This document shows positions 45,685-54,403 of a stretch of DNA of 64,000 nucleotides, piece by piece. Under the pieces are notes generated by a model, which worked only from the letters and a program-made list of their open reading frames with translations, was not told the origin of the DNA and ran no database searches. The position numbers and the translations under genes are program-made. Position 1 is the first letter of the stretch, and each line of letters starts with the position of its first letter. Source of the stretch: Diplocloster agilis (GTDB lineage Bacteria > Bacillota > Clostridia > Lachnospirales > Lachnospiraceae); assembly GCF_019042275.1 (NCBI RefSeq), contig NZ_JAHQCW010000018.1:40643-104642 (forward strand), given 5' to 3'.

Positions 45685-45748
45685 TTGACAAACTTAACTG
45701 TAACTTATATAATTACATATAGAACTGAAACTAATAAATATACAGTTA
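45685..45748 (+). promoter_or_regulatory. Consensus promoter with flanking inverted repeats
   Basis: TTGACA (45685-45690), 17-bp spacer, TATAAT (45708-45713): a perfect sigma-A promoter. TAACTGTA (45695-45702, in the spacer) and TACAGTTA (45741-45748) are perfect 8-bp inverted complements around it, which suggests a repressor acting on an otherwise strong promoter. Confidence 0.8.
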
Positions 45749-45767
45749 GGGAAAAGGGGAAGAAAAG

Positions 45768-47132
45768 ATGGGAAATTACGATGCGGTTATCATTGGTTTT
45801 GGAAAAGGCGGAAAAACACTGGCTCAGGAGTTAGCTGCTGCCGGGAAAAGAGTAGCGCTGATCGAGCGGTCCGAGAAAATGTTTGGAGGTACCTGCATTA
45901 ATGTGGGATGTATTCCTTCCAAATCCCTGGTACATAGCGCGGCCTTATCCCGGGATATGGGCGGCAGCTTTGAAGAAAAGACCCACCGGTATGAGCTGGC
46001 CATCGCGGAAAAAAACAAGCTGACTGCAAAGCTTCGGCAGAAAAATTACAAAAAGCTGAATGATCTGCCCAATGTAGAAATCTACGTGGGAGTGGGAAGC
46101 CTGCGGGACGCTCATACGGTCATCGTAGAAAGGGCCGGGACAACAGATGAGCTGAAAACGGACCTGATCTTCCTCAATACAGGGGCCAGCCCTTTCATTC
46201 CCCCGATTCCGGGTCTCAAAGAGAGCAAATACGCTTATCTGAGTGAAACGCTTCTGGATCTGGAGCGGCTGCCCAAACGGCTGGTGATTATAGGCGGAGG
46301 CTACATCGGAATGGAATTCGCATCCATGTATCAGAATTTTGGTTCCCAGGTCACCGTCATTCAGGACGGCCCGGTCTTCCTGCCAAGAGAGGATGAGGAG
46401 ATCGCGGCAGCTGTCCTGCAAAGCTTAAGAGACAGGGGAGTCAGGGTTCTGTTATCCGCGAAAACGACAAAGGTTACCGACATGGATAATCATGCGGTTC
46501 TCAATGTAACTGCTCAGGACGAAGAGGTCACCATACAGGCGGAAGCCATTCTCGTCGCCACCGGCAGAAGGCCGAACGTGGCCGGGCTGAATCTGGAAGC
46601 AGCGGGTGTGGAACTGACAGAAAGAGGCGCGGTCAAAACAGATATCCACTTAAGAACCACCGCACCCAATATCTGGGCCATGGGAGATGTAACGGGAGGG
46701 CTTCAGTTTACCTATATTTCCCTGGATGATTACCGGATCGTAACCTCTGCCGTTCTGGGAGACGGCAGCCGCACGACGAAGAACCGGGGAGCGGTACCCT
46801 ACAGCGTATTCCTGGATCCTCCTTTCTCCCGCGTGGGGCTTAGTGAAAAGGAGGCCGGGGATAAAGGTTATGAGATTAAAATCATGCGCCTTCCCGCCAT
46901 GGCGATTCCCAAAGCCCAGGTATTGCAAAAACCAACCGGAATGCTGAAAGCCGTCATCGACCAGCGCACCGGCCAGATACTGGGCGCCCATCTGTTCTGC
47001 GAGGAATCCTACGAGATGATCAATCTGATCAAACTGGCCATGGACGCGGAAGTTCCTTACACGGTTTTGGGGAACGCGATTTATACTCATCCCACTATGA
47101 GCGAGGCTTTTAATGATTTGTTTCGGGGGTAA
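45768..47132 (+). CDS. FAD-dependent pyridine nucleotide-disulfide oxidoreductase
   Basis: A 454-residue enzyme of the dihydrolipoamide dehydrogenase/mercuric reductase superfamily. FAD site IGFGKGGKTLAQELAAAGKRVALIER, redox disulfide GGTCINVGCIPSKSLVH (Cys about 43 and 48), NAD(P) site LVIIGGGYIGMEFASMY and IWAMGDVTGG are intact; the C-terminal dimer domain ends IYTHPTMSEAFNDLF. There is no extra Cys pair as in MerA. It resembles RclA-like reductases in layout. A strong, apparently repressible promoter lies upstream and a long inverted repeat begins 18 bases after the stop. Confidence 0.92.
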   Translation: MGNYDAVIIGFGKGGKTLAQELAAAGKRVALIERSEKMFGGTCINVGCIPSKSLVHSAALSRDMGGSFEEKTHRYELAIAEKNKLTAKLRQKNYKKLNDLPNVEIYVGVGSLRDAHTVIVERAGTTDELKTDLIFLNTGASPFIPPIPGLKESKYAYLSETLLDLERLPKRLVIIGGGYIGMEFASMYQNFGSQVTVIQDGPVFLPREDEEIAAAVLQSLRDRGVRVLLSAKTTKVTDMDNHAVLNVTAQDEEVTIQAEAILVATGRRPNVAGLNLEAAGVELTERGAVKTDIHLRTTAPNIWAMGDVTGGLQFTYISLDDYRIVTSAVLGDGSRTTKNRGAVPYSVFLDPPFSRVGLSEKEAGDKGYEIKIMRLPAMAIPKAQVLQKPTGMLKAVIDQRTGQILGAHLFCEESYEMINLIKLAMDAEVPYTVLGNAIYTHPTMSEAFNDLFRG

Positions 47133-47149
47133 AGTTTGGAAAACGGACC

Positions 47150-47569
47150 GGGGCTTGGGGCTGTAAAAGGGCCGGTTTTGGTACGGACAGCAGGGCGGCA
47201 AAAGCCGTGTGCAAAGTACGTTCGGGGGCTGCCTGTCTTCCGGGCGAAAACGGACCGGTATCCGCGGCTGTGGGCTTGCGCCGGCGGCTGCTAAGTAAAA
47301 ACGGACCGGTGGATTCAGGAACCGGGGCTATTCACCAAGAACGCTTGAGGCGTTCTCGGTTCAGAGCCCCTTGCGTGTCGGCGGGGAACGCCGCCACGCA
47401 TCCTGAATCCACCGGTCCGTTTTTACTTAGCAGACGCACGGCCGCCCAATGCCGTGGATACCGGTCCGCTTTCGCCCGGAAGGCAGGCAGCCCCCGGACG
47501 TACTTTGCACACGGCTTTTGCCGCCTTGCTGTCCGTACCAAAACCGGCCCTTTTACAGCCCCAAGCCCC
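47150..47569 (+). repeat. Long structured inverted repeat, copy D (covarying)
   Basis: A 420-bp palindrome starting 18 bases after the oxidoreductase. Outer arms GGGGCTTGGGG (47150-47160) and CCCCAAGCCCC (47559-47569) pair, and pairing continues with AAAAGGGCCGGTTTTGGTAC and its complement. The arms share almost nothing with copies A-C except the core. In the core the stems differ from A but still pair: GGGGCT/AGCCCC for GAGCCT/AGGCTC, GAACGC/GCGTTC for GAACAC/GTGTTC, and GCGTG..GGCG/CGCC..CACGC for GCCCG..GGAC/GTCC..CGGGC. Conserved unpaired parts (ATTCACCA, TC/GC internal loop, GNGAA loop) are kept. Confidence 0.92.
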
Positions 47570-47592
47570 TGCACTGGTGCAGACTTTTGCGG

Positions 47593-47621
47593 TTGTGGAT
47601 TGGCGGGGGGGATGGTACACT
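47593..47621 (+). promoter_or_regulatory. Promoter of the MBL-fold hydrolase gene
   Basis: TTGTGG (47593-47598), 17-bp spacer, TACACT (47616-47621), starting 24 bases beyond copy D. Confidence 0.5.
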
Positions 47622-47657
47622 GTCATTATAAACTTTTTAGTGATGGGGGATTGAATA

Positions 47658-48464
47658 ATGAAATTGACGGTGTTGGCGGATAACAATACGTTTATCGACC
47701 AGTATTATTTAGGGGAACCGGCGGCTTGTTTTTATCTGGAGGACGGGGATCAGAAAATCTTGTTTGACGCGGGATATTCTGACGTTTTTTTAAAGAATGC
47801 GTGTAAGATGGGAATAGATTTGACGAAGCTTGATAAAGTGGTTATATCACATGGGCATAATGACCATACCGGCGGTCTTCGGTATCTTAGCGAATGGATG
47901 GATACTTCACGGTTAGAGCTGATTGCACATCCGGAAGCCTTTTGGGAAAAGGAGTACGACGGGGAGTCCATCGGCGCTCCTTATCGGGAAGAAGAGCTTC
48001 GGAAACGATTCTGCGTCAACTTTACATCGGAACCGTACTGGGTTTCTTCCAACCTGCTTTATTTGGGGGAGATCCCCGCATATAATGATTTCGAGCCCCG
48101 CAGCCAGATCGGATGGAAATATAATTCCAACGGACGTATCCCGGATCTGGTTACGGAAGACTCGGCTTTGGCTTACAGGGGAAAAGACGGTTTGTTCGTG
48201 ATCACCGGATGCTCCCACAGCGGTATCTGTAATATCGTTGAACATGCCCGGAAAGTAACCGGGATCCATAGAATAACAGGTATTTTAGGGGGATTCCATT
48301 TGTTTCAGGAAAACGAGCGGCTGGAAAATACGACCGCTTACCTGAAAAGCTTACAGCTTGAAAACCTTTATCCCTGCCATTGTGTTTCGTTCCGGGCAAA
48401 GGCCGGTATCCATCAAACAGTCCCGGTAACTGAAACGGGAGTCGGTATGACTATTTCGTTATGA
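47658..48464 (+). CDS. MBL-fold metallohydrolase
   Basis: A 268-residue metallo-beta-lactamase-fold protein. The metal motif VVISHGHNDHTGGLRYL (about 57-73) is HxHxDH-type, and GCSHSGICNIVEHARK (about 185) and ILGGFHLFQ (about 210) supply further ligands. This matches the subgroup related to 7,8-dihydropterin-6-methyl-4-phosphate synthase-type hydrolases. It converges on the aminotransferase gene with only three bases between the stops. Substrate unknown. Confidence 0.88.
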   Translation: MKLTVLADNNTFIDQYYLGEPAACFYLEDGDQKILFDAGYSDVFLKNACKMGIDLTKLDKVVISHGHNDHTGGLRYLSEWMDTSRLELIAHPEAFWEKEYDGESIGAPYREEELRKRFCVNFTSEPYWVSSNLLYLGEIPAYNDFEPRSQIGWKYNSNGRIPDLVTEDSALAYRGKDGLFVITGCSHSGICNIVEHARKVTGIHRITGILGGFHLFQENERLENTTAYLKSLQLENLYPCHCVSFRAKAGIHQTVPVTETGVGMTISL

Positions 48465-48467
48465 GCG

Positions 48468-49580
48468 CTATCGCGCTGGCCCGCCGGCTAACACCTGTTT
48501 TATACACCGGATCAGCTCATCATTCTGAGCGGGGTTCATAAAACAGAACCGCACGTATTTATTGTTCAGGAACGGGAAGGTGGAACAGTTGCGGACCATC
48601 ATACAGTTGCGGATACAGGAGTCGAAGATATCCTGAGCGGTTACGGAGTCTTCTAGGATCCGGAACAGCAGAAAATTCGCGGTGGGTTCGTAGACCTTCA
48701 CCGTATCCCAGCTGCTTAATTCCCGGTAGATCCGGCTGCGCTCGGCGCTGATCAGCTGCCTGGTGGCCTTTATATAATCCGTGTCCTGGAACATGAGCTC
48801 TCCGGCGGCTTCAGCCAGAGCGTTGATGGTCCAGGGATTTTTGCGGTTATTGATCTTTTTGACCAGATCGTCGTTGCCGGTGATGGCGTAACCCAGACGC
48901 AGGCCCGGTGAGGCGTAGAATTTGGAGATGCCCCGCAGGATGACGATGTTGTTGTAGTATTCCGTCAGAGGCACCGCGGTGACATCCAGGCCGTCCGGCG
49001 CGAACTCCACATAGGTTTCATCTACCATCACATAGATGTCATGCTGCTTGCACACGTCCAGGATCCGGCGCATGTCGGAGCGGGTGATGGATGTGGAAGT
49101 GGGGTTATTTGGATTACAGATAATCAGCAGGTCAATGCTCTCGTTTAATTTGCCGCAGAAATGTTCCACGTCCAGTTTAAAATCTTCGCTCTCCTGCAGC
49201 GGATAGTACAGTGAAGTTCCTCCGCCCAGGGATACTTCCCGCTCATATTCCGAATAGGTAGGCCCGATGATGAGGGCTTTTTTGGGGTGCTCGATCTGTA
49301 TGAACAGGGAGATTAATTCGGTTGAACCGTTACCTACGATGATATTGCCGAGGTCTGTCCCGGCATAGCGGGCGATACATTTCCTGAGTGAGGTGTATTC
49401 CCGGTCCGGGTAAGAGGTGATGACATCAATCTTCTCCGCCAGGGCCTCCCGAAGCTTGGGAGAGATGCCCAGAGGATTTACGTTGGCGCTGAAGCTTACG
49501 ATATCCTCCTTGCGAATCCCGTATATAGAAGCGATTTTTTCCAGATCGCTGCCGTGAAAATGATCTACATGTTTAATCAT
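48468..49580 (-). CDS. PLP aminotransferase, CobD/HisC-like
   Basis: A 370-residue class I/II PLP enzyme. The N-terminus DHFHGSDLEKIASIYGIRKEDIVSFSANVNPLGISP is that of the threonine-phosphate decarboxylase (CobD) and HisC group. The PLP Lys lies in RGISKFYASPGLRLGYA (about 230), with CNPNNPTST and VDETYVEF also present. No cobalamin or histidine genes are near, so decarboxylase versus aminotransferase cannot be decided. ATG 49580 has only a weak ribosome-binding site. It is divergent from the DUF5717-like operon. Confidence 0.82.
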   Translation of the reverse strand: MIKHVDHFHGSDLEKIASIYGIRKEDIVSFSANVNPLGISPKLREALAEKIDVITSYPDREYTSLRKCIARYAGTDLGNIIVGNGSTELISLFIQIEHPKKALIIGPTYSEYEREVSLGGGTSLYYPLQESEDFKLDVEHFCGKLNESIDLLIICNPNNPTSTSITRSDMRRILDVCKQHDIYVMVDETYVEFAPDGLDVTAVPLTEYYNNIVILRGISKFYASPGLRLGYAITGNDDLVKKINNRKNPWTINALAEAAGELMFQDTDYIKATRQLISAERSRIYRELSSWDTVKVYEPTANFLLFRILEDSVTAQDIFDSCIRNCMMVRNCSTFPFLNNKYVRFCFMNPAQNDELIRCIKQVLAGGPAR

Positions 49581-49620
49581 AAGATAACATCTGCCTTTCC
49601 GGCCGCACGTATATCTTTTG

Positions 49621-49649
49621 TTGCGCGGTATTGTTTTAAAGTGTATAAT
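49621..49649 (+). promoter_or_regulatory. Promoter of the DUF5717-like operon
   Basis: TTGCGC (49621-49626), 17-bp spacer, TATAAT (49644-49649). It makes in-frame ATG 49618 untranslatable and supports the start at 49717. Confidence 0.65.
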
Positions 49650-49716
49650 TTACTATAGCGTGATTCTAATAAAAAAGCAACTGTTTCTAAGGCTTGGAGT
49701 AAGGCTTGGTGATTGC

Positions 49717-52700
49717 ATGATCGGACGAATTGAACAGATGGCCAGAGGGGTTTTCCGGTATGAAGCCCTGAAGCTTGTAATGCCGGAGGAACCGGTAAAA
49801 ATCGTGTTAAAAAAAGCGGAGACCTATACCGGTAAGTTTTCCATGAAGGAGGAAAATGACCGGCTGGTGAAAGGCGAAGTGTACTCCTCTTCGCCGAGAA
49901 TGCAGGTTCTGACCCCGGAATTTAGGGACAGTACGATTGAGATTGATTACATATTTGACGCTGCGGGCATGTTGGATAAAGAAGAGGCGGCCGGCAGTTT
50001 CTGGGTGATCTGTGATGCGGGTGAATATGAACTGCCCTTTCAGGCGTCGGTGAGACAGCCGGCGGCGGGCGGGAGCGTACTGCCTGCGGATACGCTGGAG
50101 GCCTTTGTAAAACTGGCGGCCGAAGATTACGAGGAAGCTTACCGGTTTTTTGTGCGCAGGGATTTTGAACAACTGCTCAACGCAGAGGATCAGAAGTACC
50201 GGGAGATCTACCGGGGCTGTCTGAAAACTACGATGGAAAAACAGGTGCTGGAAGGGTTCCTGGTAGCGGCCGGACTGAAACCAAATGCCCGGATTTCCAT
50301 CGACAGCTATAAAATCCGATGCTACCGGTCGGATACCAAAGAAGAAAAGGTGCTGCCGATCCGAAAAAGCGTGCCGGGGTATCTCAATGTCCGGGTATCT
50401 GCGGACGTGCCCTGGTTAATCCCGGACACATCGCTGATCCATTCCGGAACTTTTCATAATGATTTATATGAGCTGCATTACCGGATTGATTCCGGTTCGC
50501 TGCACAGCGGTAAAAATTTTGGAAAGATTACCCTGGAAGCTCCGGGACAGGAGCTTGTGTATGAGGTGGAAGTGGCGGAAGCGGTATATGAGGACGTCCG
50601 CCGCAAAAGAGAACGCAGGCTGGAAGTAAAGCGGCGCCAGGTACGGCTTATGCAGCTGTATATGGACTTTAAACAGCGGAAAATACCGTTAAAGACCTGG
50701 ACGGACCACTCCAGGGAAGAGATCGAATGGCTGGAAAAGGCGGATGATAGAAATGTATTCTACGTCCTGGTGAAGATCCAGTTATTGCTGGCGGAACGCA
50801 ATAATGAAGAGGCCAGGCATATGCTGAACAAACTGGACGGTAACGCGGAGATCAAAGCGCAGCCTGAGGCCAGGGGGTATTATCTATATTTACAGAGCCT
50901 GTATTCCCGGGACAGAAGCTATATCAATAAAGTGTCGTACGAGGTCAAGGAGCTCTGCGGGAAATGCCCGGGCAGCTGGAAGCTGTTGTGGGTATTGCTC
51001 TACATGGATGAGAACCTGGAGCGCAATCAGGAGCGGAAACTGGAGCTGATCGAACAGCGCTTTCTGCAAGGCTGCGCAAGCCCTATGATATATCTGGAAG
51101 CTTATGATCTGATCCGGAAAAATCTGGGGCGGCTCAATAAGCTTAAAAACTTCGAACTGCAGATACTAACCTTTGCCGTGAGGCATGGCGTAGTTACGAG
51201 AGAGATCGCGGAGCGGGTATCTATGCTGGCGGCCAAGTATAAGAAATACGAGGAGATTCTATACCGGATCCTGGTCTACTGTTACCGGGAATTCGAAATG
51301 AAAGACACGGCGGCGGCGATCTGTTCCCTGCTGATCAAAGGGAACGTGACGGATACCGGCGCGTTTGAGTGGTATGCGCTGGGAGTGGAGCAGGAGCTCA
51401 AGATTACCAGGCTGTATGAATATTATATGTATGCCCTCCCGCAGGACTACGCCCAGGCCCTGCCGCAGCAGATTCTTTTGTATTTTGCCTATTACAGCCA
51501 GCTGGACTACCGGAAGAGGGCGCAGCTCTATGCGAATGTGATCCGTTACCGGGAGCAGAATCTTCCGGTATATCAGAAGTTTGTGCCGCTGATGGAGCGC
51601 TTTGCCCTGGAACAGCTGATGGAGAGACGGATCAATGAGAATTTGGCCGAGGTATACCAGCATGTGCTGAAGGAAATACAGTTTACAGGGGAACTGGCGT
51701 GGGCGCTGGCGGATGTGCTATTCACCTGCAGGCTAAACACGGATGATACGAAGGTAAAATATGCCACTGTGATCCATCCAGGGCTTGACAAAGAACGCCG
51801 GGTGCCTGTCCTGCAGGGGACGGCCTATGTCCGTCTGTATACGAAAAATGCGGTGATTCTGCTGGATGATGGGGAGGAGCACTGGTGTGAGGCGTTAACA
51901 CCTGCCCAGTGTATCCGCGTAATGAAGAACGGCGATTTCCTGGATAAATGCAAGGAACTGGCAGGCGGCCACATGGGTATCCTGCTGCATGTCTGTGAAG
52001 AGCAGGGCAGGCCGCTTTGCTATAATGATGAAACGATCGCGTTCTATGAAGCGCTGTCGGTTCAGCCGGGAATCAGCAGTTCATTTAGCAGGCAGCTTCG
52101 CAGCGGTATCTTGGATTATTATTATGAGAACAGGGAAAGCCGGGACCCGGATGGTTTTCTGGATACCTTCGGAAATGAGAAGTTCCCGGCAAAAGAGGCC
52201 CATAAACTGACGGAGATCCTGATCGAACGAGGGAAATACCCGGAAGCTTATACGGCGGTCAATGCCTATGGTTATGAGAGAATCCCCCTCCGGATGCTGG
52301 TGAAGCTGTGCGCCCGGCTGGTTATGATGAATGACTATGAACAGGACCGGTATCTGCTGGGCCTCTGTGCTTACGTATGGGAAAACAGCAAGTACGATCT
52401 GGTGATTCTTCAGTATCTTCTGGCCTGGTTAAAAGGACCCCAAAAGCAGCTGTTTGAGCTTTGGAACTGCGCCCGGAAGTTTGAAACCGATACCTATGAA
52501 TTCGAAGAAAGAGTGCTGATGCAGATCCTGTTCACGGAACAGATGAGCGAACAGGGCGACGCCATGTTTCTGGATTACTGCCGGAAGGGGCCGAAACACA
52601 GGCTTGAGTCGGCCTACCTGGCATGGGAATCCTGGCTTTATATCATGCAAGGAAAGAAGCCGGGTACGCCGGTTATGGAGCTGCTGGCCAGGGAGTACCG

Positions 52701-53322
52701 GCGGAAGGAAAGACTGCCGGATATTTGCCTTTTGGCGATTCTTACCTGGGCAGGTGAAGCAGAAGCGCTGTCGGAGGAAGAACAGAAAACGGCGCTTGAG
52801 ATTATAAGAGCATTTGCAGACAGGGATATGTATTTTGCCGTATACCAGGAATTGAAAAAAAAGATCCGTATGCCGCAGGAGCTATCCAGAAACGCTTATC
52901 TGGAATACCGGACGGATGAGAAGAGCTCCGTTGTCGTTTCCTATAAGATAAACAGCAGGGATACCAGGGAAGAAGCTTACTTCTGTGAAGAGATGAAACA
53001 CATGCTGGAAGGGATTTTTGTAATCGGAATTCCAATGTTCTATGGGGAAACGCTGCAGTATTATTTTACCGAAATCAGGAGCGACGGGACAAAGAGTAAT
53101 TCCGATATCCGATTTTACCTGCAAGGCGGACCGGATACGGTTGCGGCCGGCATGAAGTTTGATATGCTGAACGCGGTGCTGATGCTGGAAGAGGAAAAGC
53201 GGCAAAACAGCGTACAAAAAGACGGGACAAAGAGCGCTCATCCGGACAAGCTGGCGGACAGAATGAGGGAATACCAGGAAGTAAAGATGCTGACCGAACA
53301 TTTATTTGAGCTGAAGGAATAG
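49717..53322 (+). CDS. Large helical-repeat protein, DUF5717-like
   Basis: A 1201-residue protein that I recognise, from memory, as resembling the Lachnospiraceae DUF5717 family. The N-terminal 270 or so residues are beta-rich (IGRIEQMARGVFRYEALKLVMPEEPVKIVLK, VYSSSPRMQVLTPEF) like tandem Ig-like domains; the remainder is mostly helical with TPR-like pairs. A final beta-rich part (about 1035-1110) follows. No signal peptide, membrane helix or enzymatic motif is seen. It is the first of three genes, the next starting four bases after its stop. Its form suggests a scaffold for protein interaction. ATG 49717 is preceded by GGTGAT. Confidence 0.7.
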   Translation: MIGRIEQMARGVFRYEALKLVMPEEPVKIVLKKAETYTGKFSMKEENDRLVKGEVYSSSPRMQVLTPEFRDSTIEIDYIFDAAGMLDKEEAAGSFWVICDAGEYELPFQASVRQPAAGGSVLPADTLEAFVKLAAEDYEEAYRFFVRRDFEQLLNAEDQKYREIYRGCLKTTMEKQVLEGFLVAAGLKPNARISIDSYKIRCYRSDTKEEKVLPIRKSVPGYLNVRVSADVPWLIPDTSLIHSGTFHNDLYELHYRIDSGSLHSGKNFGKITLEAPGQELVYEVEVAEAVYEDVRRKRERRLEVKRRQVRLMQLYMDFKQRKIPLKTWTDHSREEIEWLEKADDRNVFYVLVKIQLLLAERNNEEARHMLNKLDGNAEIKAQPEARGYYLYLQSLYSRDRSYINKVSYEVKELCGKCPGSWKLLWVLLYMDENLERNQERKLELIEQRFLQGCASPMIYLEAYDLIRKNLGRLNKLKNFELQILTFAVRHGVVTREIAERVSMLAAKYKKYEEILYRILVYCYREFEMKDTAAAICSLLIKGNVTDTGAFEWYALGVEQELKITRLYEYYMYALPQDYAQALPQQILLYFAYYSQLDYRKRAQLYANVIRYREQNLPVYQKFVPLMERFALEQLMERRINENLAEVYQHVLKEIQFTGELAWALADVLFTCRLNTDDTKVKYATVIHPGLDKERRVPVLQGTAYVRLYTKNAVILLDDGEEHWCEALTPAQCIRVMKNGDFLDKCKELAGGHMGILLHVCEEQGRPLCYNDETIAFYEALSVQPGISSSFSRQLRSGILDYYYENRESRDPDGFLDTFGNEKFPAKEAHKLTEILIERGKYPEAYTAVNAYGYERIPLRMLVKLCARLVMMNDYEQDRYLLGLCAYVWENSKYDLVILQYLLAWLKGPQKQLFELWNCARKFETDTYEFEERVLMQILFTEQMSEQGDAMFLDYCRKGPKHRLESAYLAWESWLYIMQGKKPGTPVMELLAREYRRKERLPDICLLAILTWAGEAEALSEEEQKTALEIIRAFADRDMYFAVYQELKKKIRMPQELSRNAYLEYRTDEKSSVVVSYKINSRDTREEAYFCEEMKHMLEGIFVIGIPMFYGETLQYYFTEIRSDGTKSNSDIRFYLQGGPDTVAAGMKFDMLNAVLMLEEEKRQNSVQKDGTKSAHPDKLADRMREYQEVKMLTEHLFELKE

Positions 53323-53326
53323 CGGG

Positions 53327-54391
53327 GTGACACGTTTGGCGGAACTGCTAAGAAGACATTTTGGATGCAATATAACGGAAGAGGATATCCGGCTGAGCTT
53401 TGTGGGCAGCGACGGGGAGCCCATGACGGTTGAGATACCGGCCAACCATGAAAAAGAGGACTGCGCGGTGGCGGGTGCGTGCGAACCGGAACAGGTGCAG
53501 GCTTTCGTTCTGACGGCCAAAGACCCGGAATCTGACGCCGCGGCGGAATGTGTGGAAAAAATAAAAAGCGCCGGGATACCGGACACGGCAATCTACGTGC
53601 AGGATTATCTGGAAAGCTTTGTGCACTTTGTGGTGCATCAGGAGCCGGACCTGTGGACTCACGCGGTTGTTCTGTTTACGCTGGAGCAGGGAGTGCTGAG
53701 AAGCTATGAGATGATTATGAAACGCCAGACCAGGCCGTATCTGGTGCAGGTTTTTCCGGGGCCGGTGAAAGTGTTTGACGGGGACGACGGTATGGACGAG
53801 GCGTTTGCGGAGCTGGCTATGAATTATTTCCGAAAAAAACTGGTGTCTTCCGTGTTTCTGGCCGGGGAAGCGTTTGAAGGAAACTGGATGAAACGTTCCT
53901 TGAAGGTACTGTGCGCCGGCAGAAGGGTATTCCAGGGAAAAAATCTGTTTTCCAAGGGAGCCTGCTATGCGGCCCTTAGCTTTACAAAGGAGAAAAGGGC
54001 GTCCGGCGGGGAGGAAGTGCCGTTTATCTATCTGGGCGAACGGAATACGAAGAGCTTTATCGGTATACTGACCGAGGCGAGGATCGGAAGAGAGTGCAGA
54101 GAAGTGATGTCTGCGGGGATTTTTTGGAGAACCTGCCATGTGGTGTGCGAGGTGATCGCGGACGATGCCGAAGAAATCGCCCTGGTGGTCCAGTCGGCTT
54201 ATACGGGAGAATCCAGGCAGGAAGTCATCCCCATTCCGGGCCTTCCCAAGCGGCCAAAGCGTACTACGAGACTTAAGCTTACCTTTACCTGCAAAAGTGT
54301 CCGATGCTGTCATGTGCTGGTGGAAGATGCCGGGTTCGGTGAATTCTTTGCGCCCAGTGGGCTGAGTTGGGAACAAGACATTTCTATATAG
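53327..54391 (+). CDS. DUF5716-like protein with degenerate Hsp70/actin fold
   Basis: A 354-residue protein resembling the DUF5716 family. The second half reads like an Hsp70-type ATPase lobe: SSVFLAGEAFEGNWMKRSLKVLCAGRRVFQGKNLFSKGACYAAL (about 183-225) occupies the place of the Hsp70 adenosine motif and the following ...GAAYGA helix, but GGxS/T is replaced by GEAF. No phosphate-1 loop (GIDFGT) exists at the N-terminus, so ATP hydrolysis is doubtful. GTG 53327 has AAGGA eight bases upstream; TTG 53336 is an alternative. Tight linkage with the large repeat protein and the TPR protein suggests a complex. Confidence 0.65.
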   Translation: MTRLAELLRRHFGCNITEEDIRLSFVGSDGEPMTVEIPANHEKEDCAVAGACEPEQVQAFVLTAKDPESDAAAECVEKIKSAGIPDTAIYVQDYLESFVHFVVHQEPDLWTHAVVLFTLEQGVLRSYEMIMKRQTRPYLVQVFPGPVKVFDGDDGMDEAFAELAMNYFRKKLVSSVFLAGEAFEGNWMKRSLKVLCAGRRVFQGKNLFSKGACYAALSFTKEKRASGGEEVPFIYLGERNTKSFIGILTEARIGRECREVMSAGIFWRTCHVVCEVIADDAEEIALVVQSAYTGESRQEVIPIPGLPKRPKRTTRLKLTFTCKSVRCCHVLVEDAGFGEFFAPSGLSWEQDISI

Positions 54392-54403
54392 GAGGAGACG
54401 GCG

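Noticed and set aside
47150..47569. Copies of the structured repeat as an insertion sequence, group II intron or retron
   Set aside because: No transposase, reverse transcriptase or intron domain V-like element is present in or next to any copy. Mobilisation by a distant enzyme remains possible.
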